The position numbers were made by a program, and so were the translations under genes. The notes below the pieces were generated by a model. It did no database searches. It was not told the DNA's origin and worked only from the letters and a program-made list of their open reading frames with translations. From positions 1-17,527 of the forward strand of contig CAZHNG010000121.1 of the NCBI GenBank assembly GCA_964533785.1: DNA of 17,527 nt, written 5' to 3'. This document shows positions 1-8,333 of the stretch, one piece after another. This stretch comes from JANQRV01 sp964533785. Lineage in GTDB: Bacteria; Bacteroidota; Bacteroidia; Chitinophagales; Saprospiraceae. Positions within the stretch are counted from its first letter, which is position 1; the number at the start of each line of letters is the position of its first letter.

Positions 1-1548
1 CTGGCCGGTAAACCCGGACAGCAATACATGATCCGGGTGGATAAAGATATCTGGAAACCGCTTGAAGACCTTACTCAGATCAAACCAGATAATGGGGATG
101 ATATTTTGACTACCATTGACATCAACCTCCAGGATGTGACCGAGGAAGCCCTCATGCGGGCAATGAATGTACACGATGCAGAATGGGGAACGGCGATTGT
201 CATGGAAGTAAATACGGGAGCAATTAAGGCCATTGCCAACCTGGGTAAAGAAGAAAGCGGTTGGTACGAACGGTACAATTATGCGATTGCTTCTGCCACA
301 GAGCCCGGGTCTACCTATAAGCTGGCCTCTATGATGGCATTATTGGAAGATGGTTATGTAAAACTCGATGACACCATAGATATTGAAAAAGGAGTCAAAG
401 AATTTTACGAGGAAACGATGAAAGACTCCAATCCGCTAAGCGCAAAGATTGACTCTACCAGTGTCCGTAATGCCTTTGAGATCTCTTCTAATGTCGGTAT
501 CGCTAAAATGGTTACCGAGGCCTATGAAGAAAAAAATGCCAGGAATGACGATAAAGCAGCGGCGAAGTTCATTGAAAGGCTGAAGCAATTTAATCTTCAC
601 TTACCCACTGGAATTGAAATCGAAGGCGAAGCTATTCCGGTTATGAAAGAAGCTTACAGCGAAGAGGATCTTTGGAGTGGAGTGACGCTCCCCTGGATGT
701 CTATCGGTTACGAAACGACCATTACGCCTCTGCAATTATTATCCTTTTACAATGCAGTTGCTAATGATGGTACGATGATGAAACCTTACCTTGTTTCAGA
801 AATTCAGCGCTTTGGTGAGACGATCGAGCGGTTTAAACCCACAGTTGTTAAAAAGCAGATCGCCAAACCTTCGACTATAGAAGCTGCCCAGGAGTTACTC
901 CGTGGAGTTATCGAAAATGGAACGGGAGCTGAGTTGAAAGCTCCTAATTATGACTTTGCCGGTAAAACCGGCACGGCGCAAGTAGATTATCACCGCTATT
1001 CCAGGGGAACCACAGTGGGTGGCTACCAGGCTTCTTTTGCCGGGTATTTCCCTGCTGAAGATCCGGTTTATTCCTGCGTGGTCGTGATCTACAAGCCAAG
1101 CAGGGGAAGCTTTTATGGAGGGGATGTTGCCGGGCCGGTATTCAGAGAAATTGCCGATAAAGCTTTCGCCAGCAAAATAAGATTACATCAGCCCTTTAAT
1201 GATCTACCCAAAACGGCATTAGGGGAACGGGAGTTGCCTGATAAAGACATTGGTATTCAGTCGGATCTCAAGCAAGTGGCTTCTTATCTCGATCTACCTT
1301 TGTACGGAGAGGTTGAAACAGAACTGGCCGTACTTTCTGCTAAATCTGACAGTCTGATTATGGAAAGGCGTACCGTTGACGAAGACCGGGTGCCAAGCGT
1401 TGTCGGCCTAGGATTAAGAGATGCGCTTTTTATTCTGGAAAACAGAGGCTTGCAAGTTCAGGTGAACGGCTTTGGTAAAGTAATTAGACAGTCGCTTATC
1501 CCTGGTACGCTCATTAAAGGACAAATAATAGAATTGACGCTGGATTAG
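1..1548 (+). CDS. ftsI: FtsI/PBP3-type peptidoglycan transpeptidase with PASTA domain (5' partial)
   Basis: Class B penicillin-binding protein that cross-links septal peptidoglycan on the outer face of the inner membrane, as partner of FtsW. The frame is open from base 1, so the N-terminal membrane anchor and most of the dimerisation domain lie outside the window; 515 residues are visible, and the ATG at 28 is internal. The three catalytic motifs are present in order: S-T-Y-K with the nucleophile serine at codon 310-312, S-S-N at 484-492, and K-T-G-T at 964-975. The last ~50 residues (about 1387-1545, beginning near DRVPSVVG) look like one PASTA domain, which elsewhere binds peptidoglycan fragments or beta-lactams. 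Position just upstream of murE and followed by ftsW fits FtsI rather than PBP2/MrdA. The gap to murE is 26 nt, consistent with cotranscription. Confidence 0.95.
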   Translation: MAGKPGQQYMIRVDKDIWKPLEDLTQIKPDNGDDILTTIDINLQDVTEEALMRAMNVHDAEWGTAIVMEVNTGAIKAIANLGKEESGWYERYNYAIASATEPGSTYKLASMMALLEDGYVKLDDTIDIEKGVKEFYEETMKDSNPLSAKIDSTSVRNAFEISSNVGIAKMVTEAYEEKNARNDDKAAAKFIERLKQFNLHLPTGIEIEGEAIPVMKEAYSEEDLWSGVTLPWMSIGYETTITPLQLLSFYNAVANDGTMMKPYLVSEIQRFGETIERFKPTVVKKQIAKPSTIEAAQELLRGVIENGTGAELKAPNYDFAGKTGTAQVDYHRYSRGTTVGGYQASFAGYFPAEDPVYSCVVVIYKPSRGSFYGGDVAGPVFREIADKAFASKIRLHQPFNDLPKTALGERELPDKDIGIQSDLKQVASYLDLPLYGEVETELAVLSAKSDSLIMERRTVDEDRVPSVVGLGLRDALFILENRGLQVQVNGFGKVIRQSLIPGTLIKGQIIELTLD

Positions 1549-1574
1549 GGTTTAAATATTTTCAATGCCCCTGC

Positions 1575-3041
1575 ATGAGGATCAAAGAATTAACGCAAGA
1601 GTTAAATATAAAAAAGGCAATCGGGAATCTGGATTTAAGGGTTAAGCAAATTGTATTCGATTCCCGGAAAGTAAAACCTGGTGATTTATTCGTCGCTGTC
1701 CGCGGTACCAGGGTAAACGGGCATAAGTTCATTGACAAGGCAATAGAGAACGGAGCAATTGCTATAGTTGCAGAAGATCTTCCACAAGCATTACAGCAGG
1801 ATATTATTTATTTGCAAGTTGAAGATTCCGCGACCAGTCTGGGAAAAATGGCCAGCCTGTATTTTGGCCATCCATCCCGGCAACTAAAAGTCGTAGGTGT
1901 GACAGGTACTAATGGTAAAACGACTACGGTGAATTTACTATTCAACCTGTTTACCAGACTGGGATACAAATGCGGACTTTTGTCCACTATTCACAATAAG
2001 ATCGGGCAAGAGATTTTGCCGGCAACCCATACAACTCCTGATGCGGTAGTATTGAATGAAACCCTGGCAGCAATGGTGGCTGCCGGTTGTGATTACGCTT
2101 TTATAGAAGCCAGCTCCCACGCTATTCATCAAAAGCGAATTGCCGGAGTTGTTTTTGCTGGTGGTATTTTTACCAACATTACACACGACCATCTCGATTA
2201 TCACGGTACTTTTAAAAATTACCTCCTGGCTAAAAAAGCTTTCTTCGATGAGCTTCCGAAAGAAGCTTTTGCCCTTTCTAATCTGGATGATAAGAACGGA
2301 ATGGTTATGGTTCAAAATACCAAAGCCGGCGTTTATACCTACAGTTTACGGACGATGGCGGACTTTAAAGGGAAAATATTAAGCAGTGACCTTACCGGTC
2401 TGCAACTTGAATTCAATAACATTCCCTTTTTTAGTCCTTTACTGGGAAAATTTAATGCATACAACCTACTGGCAACTTTCGGTGCAGCAGTACTACTCGA
2501 TCAGCACCCGAATGAATCCATCGTACAATTAAGCGGAGTATACAACGCCGAAGGTCGTTTTGACTACGTAAAAATTCCCGGAAATAAGGTAACAGGCATC
2601 GTCGATTATGCTCATACGCCGGATGCTTTATTGAATATTCTTTCAACGATCAAAGAGGTAAAGCCAAAAGCATCAAAACTCATTACTTTGATCGGTTGCG
2701 GCGGAGACCGAGACAAGGAAAAAAGGCCCGTCATGGCAAGCGTGGCCGTAGAATGGAGCGACAAAGTAATTCTGACTTCCGATAATCCACGAACCGAAGA
2801 TCCCGAAAGCATCATCGAAGATATGCTCGAAGGTATCAACTCCACACAATCAATCAAAGTACTCAGCATAGTAAACAGAAGGGAAGCGATTCGTACTGCT
2901 TGCACCATTGCGGGGGCCGGGGATATCGTTCTTGTCGCTGGTAAAGGGCATGAGAAGTACCAGGAAATCATGAACAAAAAACATCCGTTTGACGATAAAG
3001 AAGAACTTAAAAAAGCCTTAGTAGACACTCAACCAACTTAG
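1575..3041 (+). CDS. murE: UDP-MurNAc-L-Ala-D-Glu:meso-diaminopimelate ligase MurE
   Basis: Cytoplasmic ATP-dependent ligase that adds the third residue of the peptidoglycan stem peptide. At 488 aa it has the normal family length. The Mur P-loop GVTGTNGKTTT is at residues 108-118. It is followed by the central-domain stretch with EASSHA and HDHLDYHG, then an AKKAFF segment whose lysine is likely the carbamylated one. The C-terminal domain starts near DYAHTPDAL. The DNPR motif at residues 403-406, in TSDNPRTEDP, is the signature for meso-diaminopimelate rather than lysine, so the wall is predicted to be DAP-type. GKGHEKYQ lies near the C-terminus. The ATG at 1575 gives the family-typical opening MRIKEL; an ATG at 1565 is in another frame. 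The gap to mraY is 14 nt. Confidence 0.97.
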   Translation: MRIKELTQELNIKKAIGNLDLRVKQIVFDSRKVKPGDLFVAVRGTRVNGHKFIDKAIENGAIAIVAEDLPQALQQDIIYLQVEDSATSLGKMASLYFGHPSRQLKVVGVTGTNGKTTTVNLLFNLFTRLGYKCGLLSTIHNKIGQEILPATHTTPDAVVLNETLAAMVAAGCDYAFIEASSHAIHQKRIAGVVFAGGIFTNITHDHLDYHGTFKNYLLAKKAFFDELPKEAFALSNLDDKNGMVMVQNTKAGVYTYSLRTMADFKGKILSSDLTGLQLEFNNIPFFSPLLGKFNAYNLLATFGAAVLLDQHPNESIVQLSGVYNAEGRFDYVKIPGNKVTGIVDYAHTPDALLNILSTIKEVKPKASKLITLIGCGGDRDKEKRPVMASVAVEWSDKVILTSDNPRTEDPESIIEDMLEGINSTQSIKVLSIVNRREAIRTACTIAGAGDIVLVAGKGHEKYQEIMNKKHPFDDKEELKKALVDTQPT

Positions 3042-3055
3042 TAACTAAAAGACAA

Positions 3056-4321
3056 ATGTTAATATATTTTATTGAATGGCTAGACCGGATCACCGGGGGA
3101 TGGCCGGGAGCAGGATTAATGAACTACATTAGCTTCAGAGCGGGTGTAGCGACTATTATTTCTTTGATCATCTCGATGTTATTCGGCAATAGAATCATCA
3201 AATATCTGAGGCGAAAACAAGTCGGTGAGATCGTTCGCGACCTCGGTCTTGAAGGGCAAAATAAAAAGCAGGGAACTCCCACGATGGGAGGGATCATTAT
3301 AATCATGGCTATTTTGATCCCTTGTTTGCTGCTTGCAGAGCTTAACAATGTTTACATCGTCGTTTTGATCATCGCTACCACCTGGATGGGAATCATTGGC
3401 TTTATTGATGATTATATAAAGGTCTTCTTAAAAGATAAAAAAGGATTAAAGGGGTGGTTCAAAGTATTAGGGCAGGTGGGGCTTGGACTGATTGTAGCAT
3501 TGACCATGATTTTCAGCCAGGATATCGTGGTCAGAATGTACGTAGATGAAGCAACGGAGATAGGTTTGGACGAGAGCTTAATGATCAATGGCCCCTTTGA
3601 GGTAGAAAGAGATGACACTATAGCTTATAAAGCTGACTATAAATCCAATTTGACCAATGTCCCCTTTTTCAAGGGAAATCAACTGGATTATGCCTGGTTA
3701 TTGCCATTCAAAAGAGAGGTGGCGATCAAAATGGTTTGGATACTATTCGTACCGATAGTTGTATTCATTGTAATAGCTGTTTCCAATGCAGCTAATTTGA
3801 CAGATGGGTTGGATGGATTGGCGACAGGAGTTTCCGGAATAATTGGGGTTCCCTTGGCTATTTTGGCCTATGTATCCGGGAATGCCATTACGGCCAACTA
3901 TCTCAACATTCTTCATCTGCCGGGAGCAGGAGAAATCACCATATTTGCCGCCTGTTTTTTGGGTGCTTGTTTAGGGTTTTTATGGTACAACTCAAATCCT
4001 GCCAGTATTTTTATGGGAGATACCGGTAGTCTGACGCTTGGAGGAATAATTGCTACTATGGCCATTTTGTTAAGAAAAGAATTACTGATCCCTATTTTGT
4101 GCGGCGTTTTTCTGGCTGAAAGTTTATCGGTTATTATTCAGGTATCTTATTTTAAGTATACCAAGAAAAAATACGGTGAAGGCAAAAGGATATTTAAAAT
4201 GTCTCCCCTCCACCATCATTATCAAAAAATGGGGATGCCAGAGGTAAAGATCGTTTCGCGTTTTTGGTTAGTAGCCATTTTGCTTGCTGTTATTACCATC
4301 ATCACCTTGAAAGTCAGATAA
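3056..4321 (+). CDS. mraY: Phospho-N-acetylmuramoyl-pentapeptide transferase MraY
   Basis: Integral membrane enzyme that transfers phospho-MurNAc-pentapeptide from UDP to undecaprenyl phosphate, forming lipid I. Family motifs are visible in order: GTPTMGG, the paired aspartates in GFIDDYIKV, NAANLTDGLDGLA, FMGDTGSLTLGG, and the histidine-rich SPLHHHYQKMG loop. About ten hydrophobic segments are apparent. At 421 aa it is about 60 residues longer than the 360-aa Escherichia coli protein. The excess sits at roughly residues 158-220 as an acidic, polar segment between membrane helices, so probably outside the cytoplasm. To my knowledge Bacteroides homologues are similarly long (~420 aa), so this looks like a lineage trait and not a fusion. 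The stop is separated from the murD ATG by one base, suggesting translational coupling. Confidence 0.97.
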   Translation: MLIYFIEWLDRITGGWPGAGLMNYISFRAGVATIISLIISMLFGNRIIKYLRRKQVGEIVRDLGLEGQNKKQGTPTMGGIIIIMAILIPCLLLAELNNVYIVVLIIATTWMGIIGFIDDYIKVFLKDKKGLKGWFKVLGQVGLGLIVALTMIFSQDIVVRMYVDEATEIGLDESLMINGPFEVERDDTIAYKADYKSNLTNVPFFKGNQLDYAWLLPFKREVAIKMVWILFVPIVVFIVIAVSNAANLTDGLDGLATGVSGIIGVPLAILAYVSGNAITANYLNILHLPGAGEITIFAACFLGACLGFLWYNSNPASIFMGDTGSLTLGGIIATMAILLRKELLIPILCGVFLAESLSVIIQVSYFKYTKKKYGEGKRIFKMSPLHHHYQKMGMPEVKIVSRFWLVAILLAVITIITLKVR

Positions 4322-4322
4322 T

Positions 4323-5633
4323 ATGAAGATCGTAATTCTAGGTGGAGGAGAGAGCGGTGTTGGGGCTGCCATATTGGCCAAAGAGAAAGGATATTCACCG
4401 TTTGTTTCTGATGCAGGGGCAATAGAGGGAAAGCATAAATTGACCTTGGAGTCCAAAGGGATCCCTTACGAAGAATTTCAGCACAGTGAAAATAAAATAT
4501 TACCTGCTGATGAGATCGTTAAAAGCCCTGGAATTCCGGATTCGGCTGCTATTATTCAAAAAATTCAGGAAGCTGGCATCCAGATGATCGGAGAAATAGA
4601 GTTTGCTTTTCGTTTTTTACCCGGTAATGCGTTCACCATTGGTATTACCGGTACGAACGGAAAAACAACCACCACAACGCTTACCCATCACTTATTGACG
4701 GTAGGCGGGATTGAAGCTGCACTGGTAGGCAATGTCGGTAAAAGCTTTGCCTGGGCTGTCGCAAAAAACCAGTATAAAACTTACGTGATCGAACTCAGTA
4801 GTTTTCAACTGGACAGCATTATAAGGTTTCGCCCTAATATTGGTGCCCTTTTGAATATTACTCCCGATCACTTGGATCGCTACGGGAATGATATGTCGAA
4901 GTACGTAAGGTCAAAAATGCGCATACTGATGAATCAGTCCAAAGAGGATCACTTTTTTTTCAATGCCAGTGATGAACGCATCGCGGCTTATCAGTGGGGC
5001 AAAAATATTCAGCCAAAAGTGTACCCGATTATGGAATCCATGGCTGAACAAGAGGTCATAAAGGTCGGCAATAGTACTTTTTATCTGTCCGGAACGGTAT
5101 TAAGAGGAAAACACAATCGCCTTAACGCACTCTTTGCCCTGGGGATTGCCACCCAATTCGGTATTGATGACAAGGTGCTTCAGGCTGGGTTAAGAAGTTT
5201 CAGGAATGTAGAGCATCGGATGGAAAGCGTTGGCGTAGTAGATGGAATTGAGTTTATTAATGATAGTAAAGCCACTAACGTGGAAGCAGTATACCATGCT
5301 ATCGAAGCACTGGAACAACCCATCATCTGGATTGCCGGTGGGCAGGATAAAGGCAATAATTATCATGCCCTGGACCGGCTGGCCCGTCAAAAAGTGAAAG
5401 CACTTGTTTGCCTGGGAGTTGACAACCATAAATTATTGACTCATTTTAAAAATATTATAGGGCATGTCATAGATACGAATAATATGGAATGGGCAGTGCA
5501 GGAGGCCCGGCAAATCGCAGAAGAAGGGGATATTATTTTATTGTCACCGGCCTGCGCCAGTTTCGATCTTTTTAAAAATTTTGAAGACCGGGGCAATCAA
5601 TTTAAATCGGAAGTACAGAAATTATCGTCATGA
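4323..5633 (+). CDS. murD: UDP-MurNAc-L-alanine:D-glutamate ligase MurD
   Basis: Cytoplasmic ligase that adds D-glutamate to UDP-MurNAc-L-alanine. It has 436 aa, the usual length. The N-terminal nucleotide-binding fold opens with VILGGGESGVGAA. KSPGIP follows, then the P-loop GITGTNGKTTTTT at residues 107-119, the central-domain motifs ELSSFQLD and NITPDHLDRYG, and a YVRSKMRI segment that should carry the carbamylated lysine. Next come KHNRLNALFA, NDSKATN and WIAGGQDKGN. SPACASFDLFKNFEDRG near the C-terminus is characteristic of MurD among the Mur ligases. The gene starts one base after the mraY stop. The 65-nt AT-rich spacer to ftsW shows no hairpin or promoter that I can defend. Confidence 0.97.
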   Translation: MKIVILGGGESGVGAAILAKEKGYSPFVSDAGAIEGKHKLTLESKGIPYEEFQHSENKILPADEIVKSPGIPDSAAIIQKIQEAGIQMIGEIEFAFRFLPGNAFTIGITGTNGKTTTTTLTHHLLTVGGIEAALVGNVGKSFAWAVAKNQYKTYVIELSSFQLDSIIRFRPNIGALLNITPDHLDRYGNDMSKYVRSKMRILMNQSKEDHFFFNASDERIAAYQWGKNIQPKVYPIMESMAEQEVIKVGNSTFYLSGTVLRGKHNRLNALFALGIATQFGIDDKVLQAGLRSFRNVEHRMESVGVVDGIEFINDSKATNVEAVYHAIEALEQPIIWIAGGQDKGNNYHALDRLARQKVKALVCLGVDNHKLLTHFKNIIGHVIDTNNMEWAVQEARQIAEEGDIILLSPACASFDLFKNFEDRGNQFKSEVQKLSS

Positions 5634-5698
5634 AATAAAACCCTTACTCAATATACCATACACACCATACGTAACACCGAATTAACTAATAGCCAATT

Positions 5699-6832
5699 AT
5701 GTCAATAGGTAAAAGAATAACGTCAGAACTTCGTGGAGACCGTACGATATGGGCAGTCATTGTTATACTTTCCATCTTTTCCATATTGGCGGTTTACAGT
5801 TCGACCGAAACGCTGGCTTACAAAGAATATGGAGGGGACACCAATTCTTTCTTATTGAAACATTTCCTAATTCTATGTTCGGGATTGTTTTTGACGTATT
5901 TAGCTCATTTATTGCATTATAAAAGGTATTCCAACTGGGCTCCTTATATGATCATCATTTCTATTCCTCTTCTGATGTACACCATTGCATTTGGATCAGA
6001 ACTGAATGAAGCTCGCAGATGGATCAGCGTCCCTATTATTGGAATCACTTTCCAGACTTCTGATTTTGCAAAATTGGCGTTGATCATATACGTTGCCCGG
6101 GCGATTTCTTCCAAACAAGATTATATTAAAGATTTTCAAGGCGCTTTTTTACCTATTATCGTTCCTATATTGATCATTTGCGGGTTAATTGCCCCGGCAG
6201 ATCTTTCCAGCGCAATGCTGTTGTTTCTGACCTGTATCATTATGATGTTCATAGGAAGAGTAGCTCTGCAATACATCGGACTTTTGTTTGCCATGGGAAT
6301 AGTACTTTTTTCCTTTTTATTCACCATAAGTGAGTTTTTCCCGGATTATATACGGAGTGAAACCTGGGTGAACAGAATGCAGGACTTCGTGGATTCTCCG
6401 GATGGAAGCTACCAAATTCAACAAGCCAAAATTGCCATCGCTAACGGAGGATGGATAGGTCGCGGCCCCGGTCAAAGTATTCAAAGGAATTATTTACCAG
6501 CCCCTTATTCGGACTTCATTTACGCGATTATTTGCGAGGAATACGGAATTGTCGGCGGCGTCATTGTCATACTATTGTATTTGTTTTTCTTTTTTCGAAC
6601 GACGCGGCTGGTTACTAAGAGTCCGAAAGCCTTCGGGGCAATGCTCGTCATTGGCCTGAGCGTTAGCTTAATTGCTCAGGCTTATACCAACATTGCCGTG
6701 GCTTTACACCTAGTACCTGTAACTGGATTGACCCTACCCTTAGTGAGTATGGGGGGTACGTCCATCCTTTTTACCTGTATTTCTTTTGGAATGATCTTGA
6801 GCGTCAGTAAATATATCGAGTCTGTTTCTTAA
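5699..6832 (+). CDS. ftsW: SEDS-family septal peptidoglycan glycosyltransferase FtsW
   Basis: Polytopic membrane protein of 377 aa with about ten hydrophobic segments. SEDS proteins polymerise lipid II into glycan strands, and FtsW does so at the septum with FtsI. Recognisable landmarks are EARRWI, QTSDFAKLAL (Q at residue 119), PADLSSAML and GRGPGQSIQRNYLPAPYSDFIYAIICEE. The aspartate in the SDF triplet, residue 272, aligns with the catalytic aspartate of FtsW/RodA. The C-terminal PVTGLTLPLVSMGGTS is the usual SEDS signature. QTSD replaces the more common QPSE and EARRWI replaces GARRWI; the catalytic region is intact, so I expect full function. Its position in the cluster next to the Mur genes supports FtsW over RodA. 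The ATG at 5699 follows an A-rich leader without a Shine-Dalgarno sequence. Confidence 0.95.
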   Translation: MSIGKRITSELRGDRTIWAVIVILSIFSILAVYSSTETLAYKEYGGDTNSFLLKHFLILCSGLFLTYLAHLLHYKRYSNWAPYMIIISIPLLMYTIAFGSELNEARRWISVPIIGITFQTSDFAKLALIIYVARAISSKQDYIKDFQGAFLPIIVPILIICGLIAPADLSSAMLLFLTCIIMMFIGRVALQYIGLLFAMGIVLFSFLFTISEFFPDYIRSETWVNRMQDFVDSPDGSYQIQQAKIAIANGGWIGRGPGQSIQRNYLPAPYSDFIYAIICEEYGIVGGVIVILLYLFFFFRTTRLVTKSPKAFGAMLVIGLSVSLIAQAYTNIAVALHLVPVTGLTLPLVSMGGTSILFTCISFGMILSVSKYIESVS

Positions 6833-6919
6833 AAAACTATAAATCAACAATTTAAACAAAATTGAAAAATATTATGCTTTAGGAAAATTGATCCATAACA
6901 AAAAACTTGTGTGATTTAG

Positions 6920-6950
6920 TTGTAAAGTGTTTACGAAAACTTTATCTTTC
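6920..6950 (+). promoter_or_regulatory. Candidate Bacteroidetes-type promoter for murG-murC-ftsQ
   Basis: TTG at 6920-6922, then 20 nt, then TATCTTTC at 6943-6950. This compares with the described Bacteroidetes sigma consensus (TTTG or TTG, 19-21 nt, TAnnTTTG): seven of the eight -7 positions match. It lies inside the only long gap of the cluster, where a second transcription unit would be expected to start. AT-rich sequence gives chance matches, so this remains a candidate. Confidence 0.4.
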
Positions 6951-6975
6951 GAACACGACATAACTATGAGGAAAT

Positions 6976-7002
6976 ACTAGAAATTATTACCACCATTCTA
7001 GT
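6976..7002 (+). repeat. Inverted repeat in the murG leader (7-bp arms)
   Basis: ACTAGAA at 6976-6982 pairs perfectly with TTCTAGT at 6996-7002 across a 13-nt loop. GGAA upstream can also pair with the TTCC at the right edge if about three bases bulge out. It begins roughly 20 nt after the predicted transcription start, so it could be an operator or an RNA hairpin. There is no T-run to make it a terminator. Confidence 0.45.
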
Positions 7003-7101
7003 TCCTTACCTAATACCCGGGATTACTACAAAATTGATCATTCTTCCTCTTTACATTTTGCGAACAGACTTTAGTAATAGAACAACCTGTTTTCGGTAGT
7101 T

Positions 7102-7129
7102 TTTCAAGCCAAAATAAACCTGCTTGAAA
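7102..7129 (+). repeat. Inverted repeat in the murG leader (8-bp arms)
   Basis: TTTCAAGC at 7102-7109 is the exact reverse complement of GCTTGAAA at 7122-7129, with a 12-nt A-rich loop. It sits about 95 nt before the murG start. No T-run follows. This is plausibly a leader hairpin or regulator site; its function is unknown. Confidence 0.5.
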
Positions 7130-7223
7130 GCATAAGAACTACAAAGTAAATATTGCGGTCAGGTATTATCGGCTGACTGTTAGGTCATAGTGATACCAAG
7201 GACACCGCATAACTTATTACTGA

Positions 7224-8333
7224 ATGGAACAAGAAGAATTAAGGATCATCATTAGCGGCGGCGGGACAGGAGGACATGTTTTTCCGGCAATAGCTATTGC
7301 CAAAGCAATTAAAAAATTGGAGCCCAATGCCCAGATCCTGTTCGTTGGCGCACTTGGTAAATTAGAAATGGAGAAAGTCCCGAAAGCGGGATTCCCGATA
7401 AAAGGTCTTTGGATCAGCGGTTTTCACCGGAAACTCACATTGCGTAATTTAATGTTTCCGTTCAAGTTGATCAGTAGTCTGGTTAGATCCTGGATCATTT
7501 TAAAACAATTTAAGCCTCACGTAGCGGTTGGAGTCGGCGGTTTTGCCAGCGGTCCTATTCTGGAAATGGCCTACCGGCAAAACATTCCTACACTTATCCA
7601 GGAGCAAAACTCCTACGCGGGTGTAACCAACCGGCTACTGGCCAAAAAGGCCGATAAGATCTGCGTTGCCTATTCAAATATGCAACGTTACTTTCCGGCA
7701 GAAAAAATTCTTCTGACCGGCAATCCGGTACGGGAAGATCTTAAAGTCCGGGGCAATAGAGAAGAGGCTATTGAATATTTTGGATTCGATAAAGGTAAAG
7801 CCGTCATTTTTGTTTTTGGCGGAAGCCTTGGAGCCAGGACTATTAATCAGGCGATGGCCGCCAACTTTGAAATAATTAAAGAACAGCAAGAGCGTATTCA
7901 AGTATTGTGGCAAGCCGGAAAGCTCTACATTGAAGATTATGAACAATGTGAAACGGCGCGGTTGCCCAATGTAACAATAAAACAGTTCATTGACAGAATG
8001 GATTTAGCTTACGCAATGTCAGATGTTGTCATCTGTCGTGCGGGTGCCTTGACGATTGCAGAATTGGCCCTTTTAGGGAAAGCTTCGGTATTAGTACCGT
8101 CGCCCAATGTAGCAGAAGATCACCAAAAGAAAAATGCCCAGGCCATCGTAGATGTTGGCGGTGGTATCATGGTAGAAGACCGGGAAGCGGCAGCTTTGAT
8201 GGTCAAAGAAGCCATTGCCCTATTGCAGGATCAGACTGCGAAGACTAAAATTGAGGAAGCGATCAAACAAATTGCACGCCCACAGGCAGCACAAGAAATT
8301 GCACGGCAGGTAATCGAATTAGCCCGTAAGTGA
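7224..8333 (+). CDS. murG: UDP-GlcNAc:lipid I N-acetylglucosaminyltransferase MurG
   Basis: Peripheral membrane GT-B glycosyltransferase that converts lipid I to lipid II on the cytoplasmic face. It has 369 aa, close to the family norm. The N-terminal glycine-rich loop SGGGTGGH (residues 11-18) carries the conserved histidine. The acceptor-side motifs VGVGGFASGP and QEQNSYAGVTNR follow. The C-terminal UDP-GlcNAc domain shows GNPVRED, FGGSLGART, and CRAGALTIAEL followed by PSPNVAEDHQKKNA. The ATG at 7224 is the only start giving the canonical N-terminus. The stop (8331-8333) shares its last base with an ATG of murC in a TGATG overlap, so the two are probably translationally coupled. Confidence 0.97.
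   Translation: MEQEELRIIISGGGTGGHVFPAIAIAKAIKKLEPNAQILFVGALGKLEMEKVPKAGFPIKGLWISGFHRKLTLRNLMFPFKLISSLVRSWIILKQFKPHVAVGVGGFASGPILEMAYRQNIPTLIQEQNSYAGVTNRLLAKKADKICVAYSNMQRYFPAEKILLTGNPVREDLKVRGNREEAIEYFGFDKGKAVIFVFGGSLGARTINQAMAANFEIIKEQQERIQVLWQAGKLYIEDYEQCETARLPNVTIKQFIDRMDLAYAMSDVVICRAGALTIAELALLGKASVLVPSPNVAEDHQKKNAQAIVDVGGGIMVEDREAAALMVKEAIALLQDQTAKTKIEEAIKQIARPQAAQEIARQVIELARK

Larger units (their letters stand above)
6833..7223 (+). other. 391-nt intergenic leader between ftsW and murG
   Basis: This is the longest gap inside the dcw cluster and it holds no credible ORF; the few ATGs run into stops within a few codons. It opens with a weak AT-only hairpin (6848-6853 with 6859-6864) that lacks a T-run, so I do not call a terminator. 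It then contains a candidate promoter (6920-6950) and two clear inverted repeats (6976-7002 and 7102-7129). Close to murG there are two overlapping short pairings: GTCAG with CTGAC, and GGTAT with ATACC, near 7158-7197. If the promoter is real, the murG mRNA has a 5' leader of about 265 nt. I do not recognise any known riboswitch or RNA family here. Confidence 0.6.
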
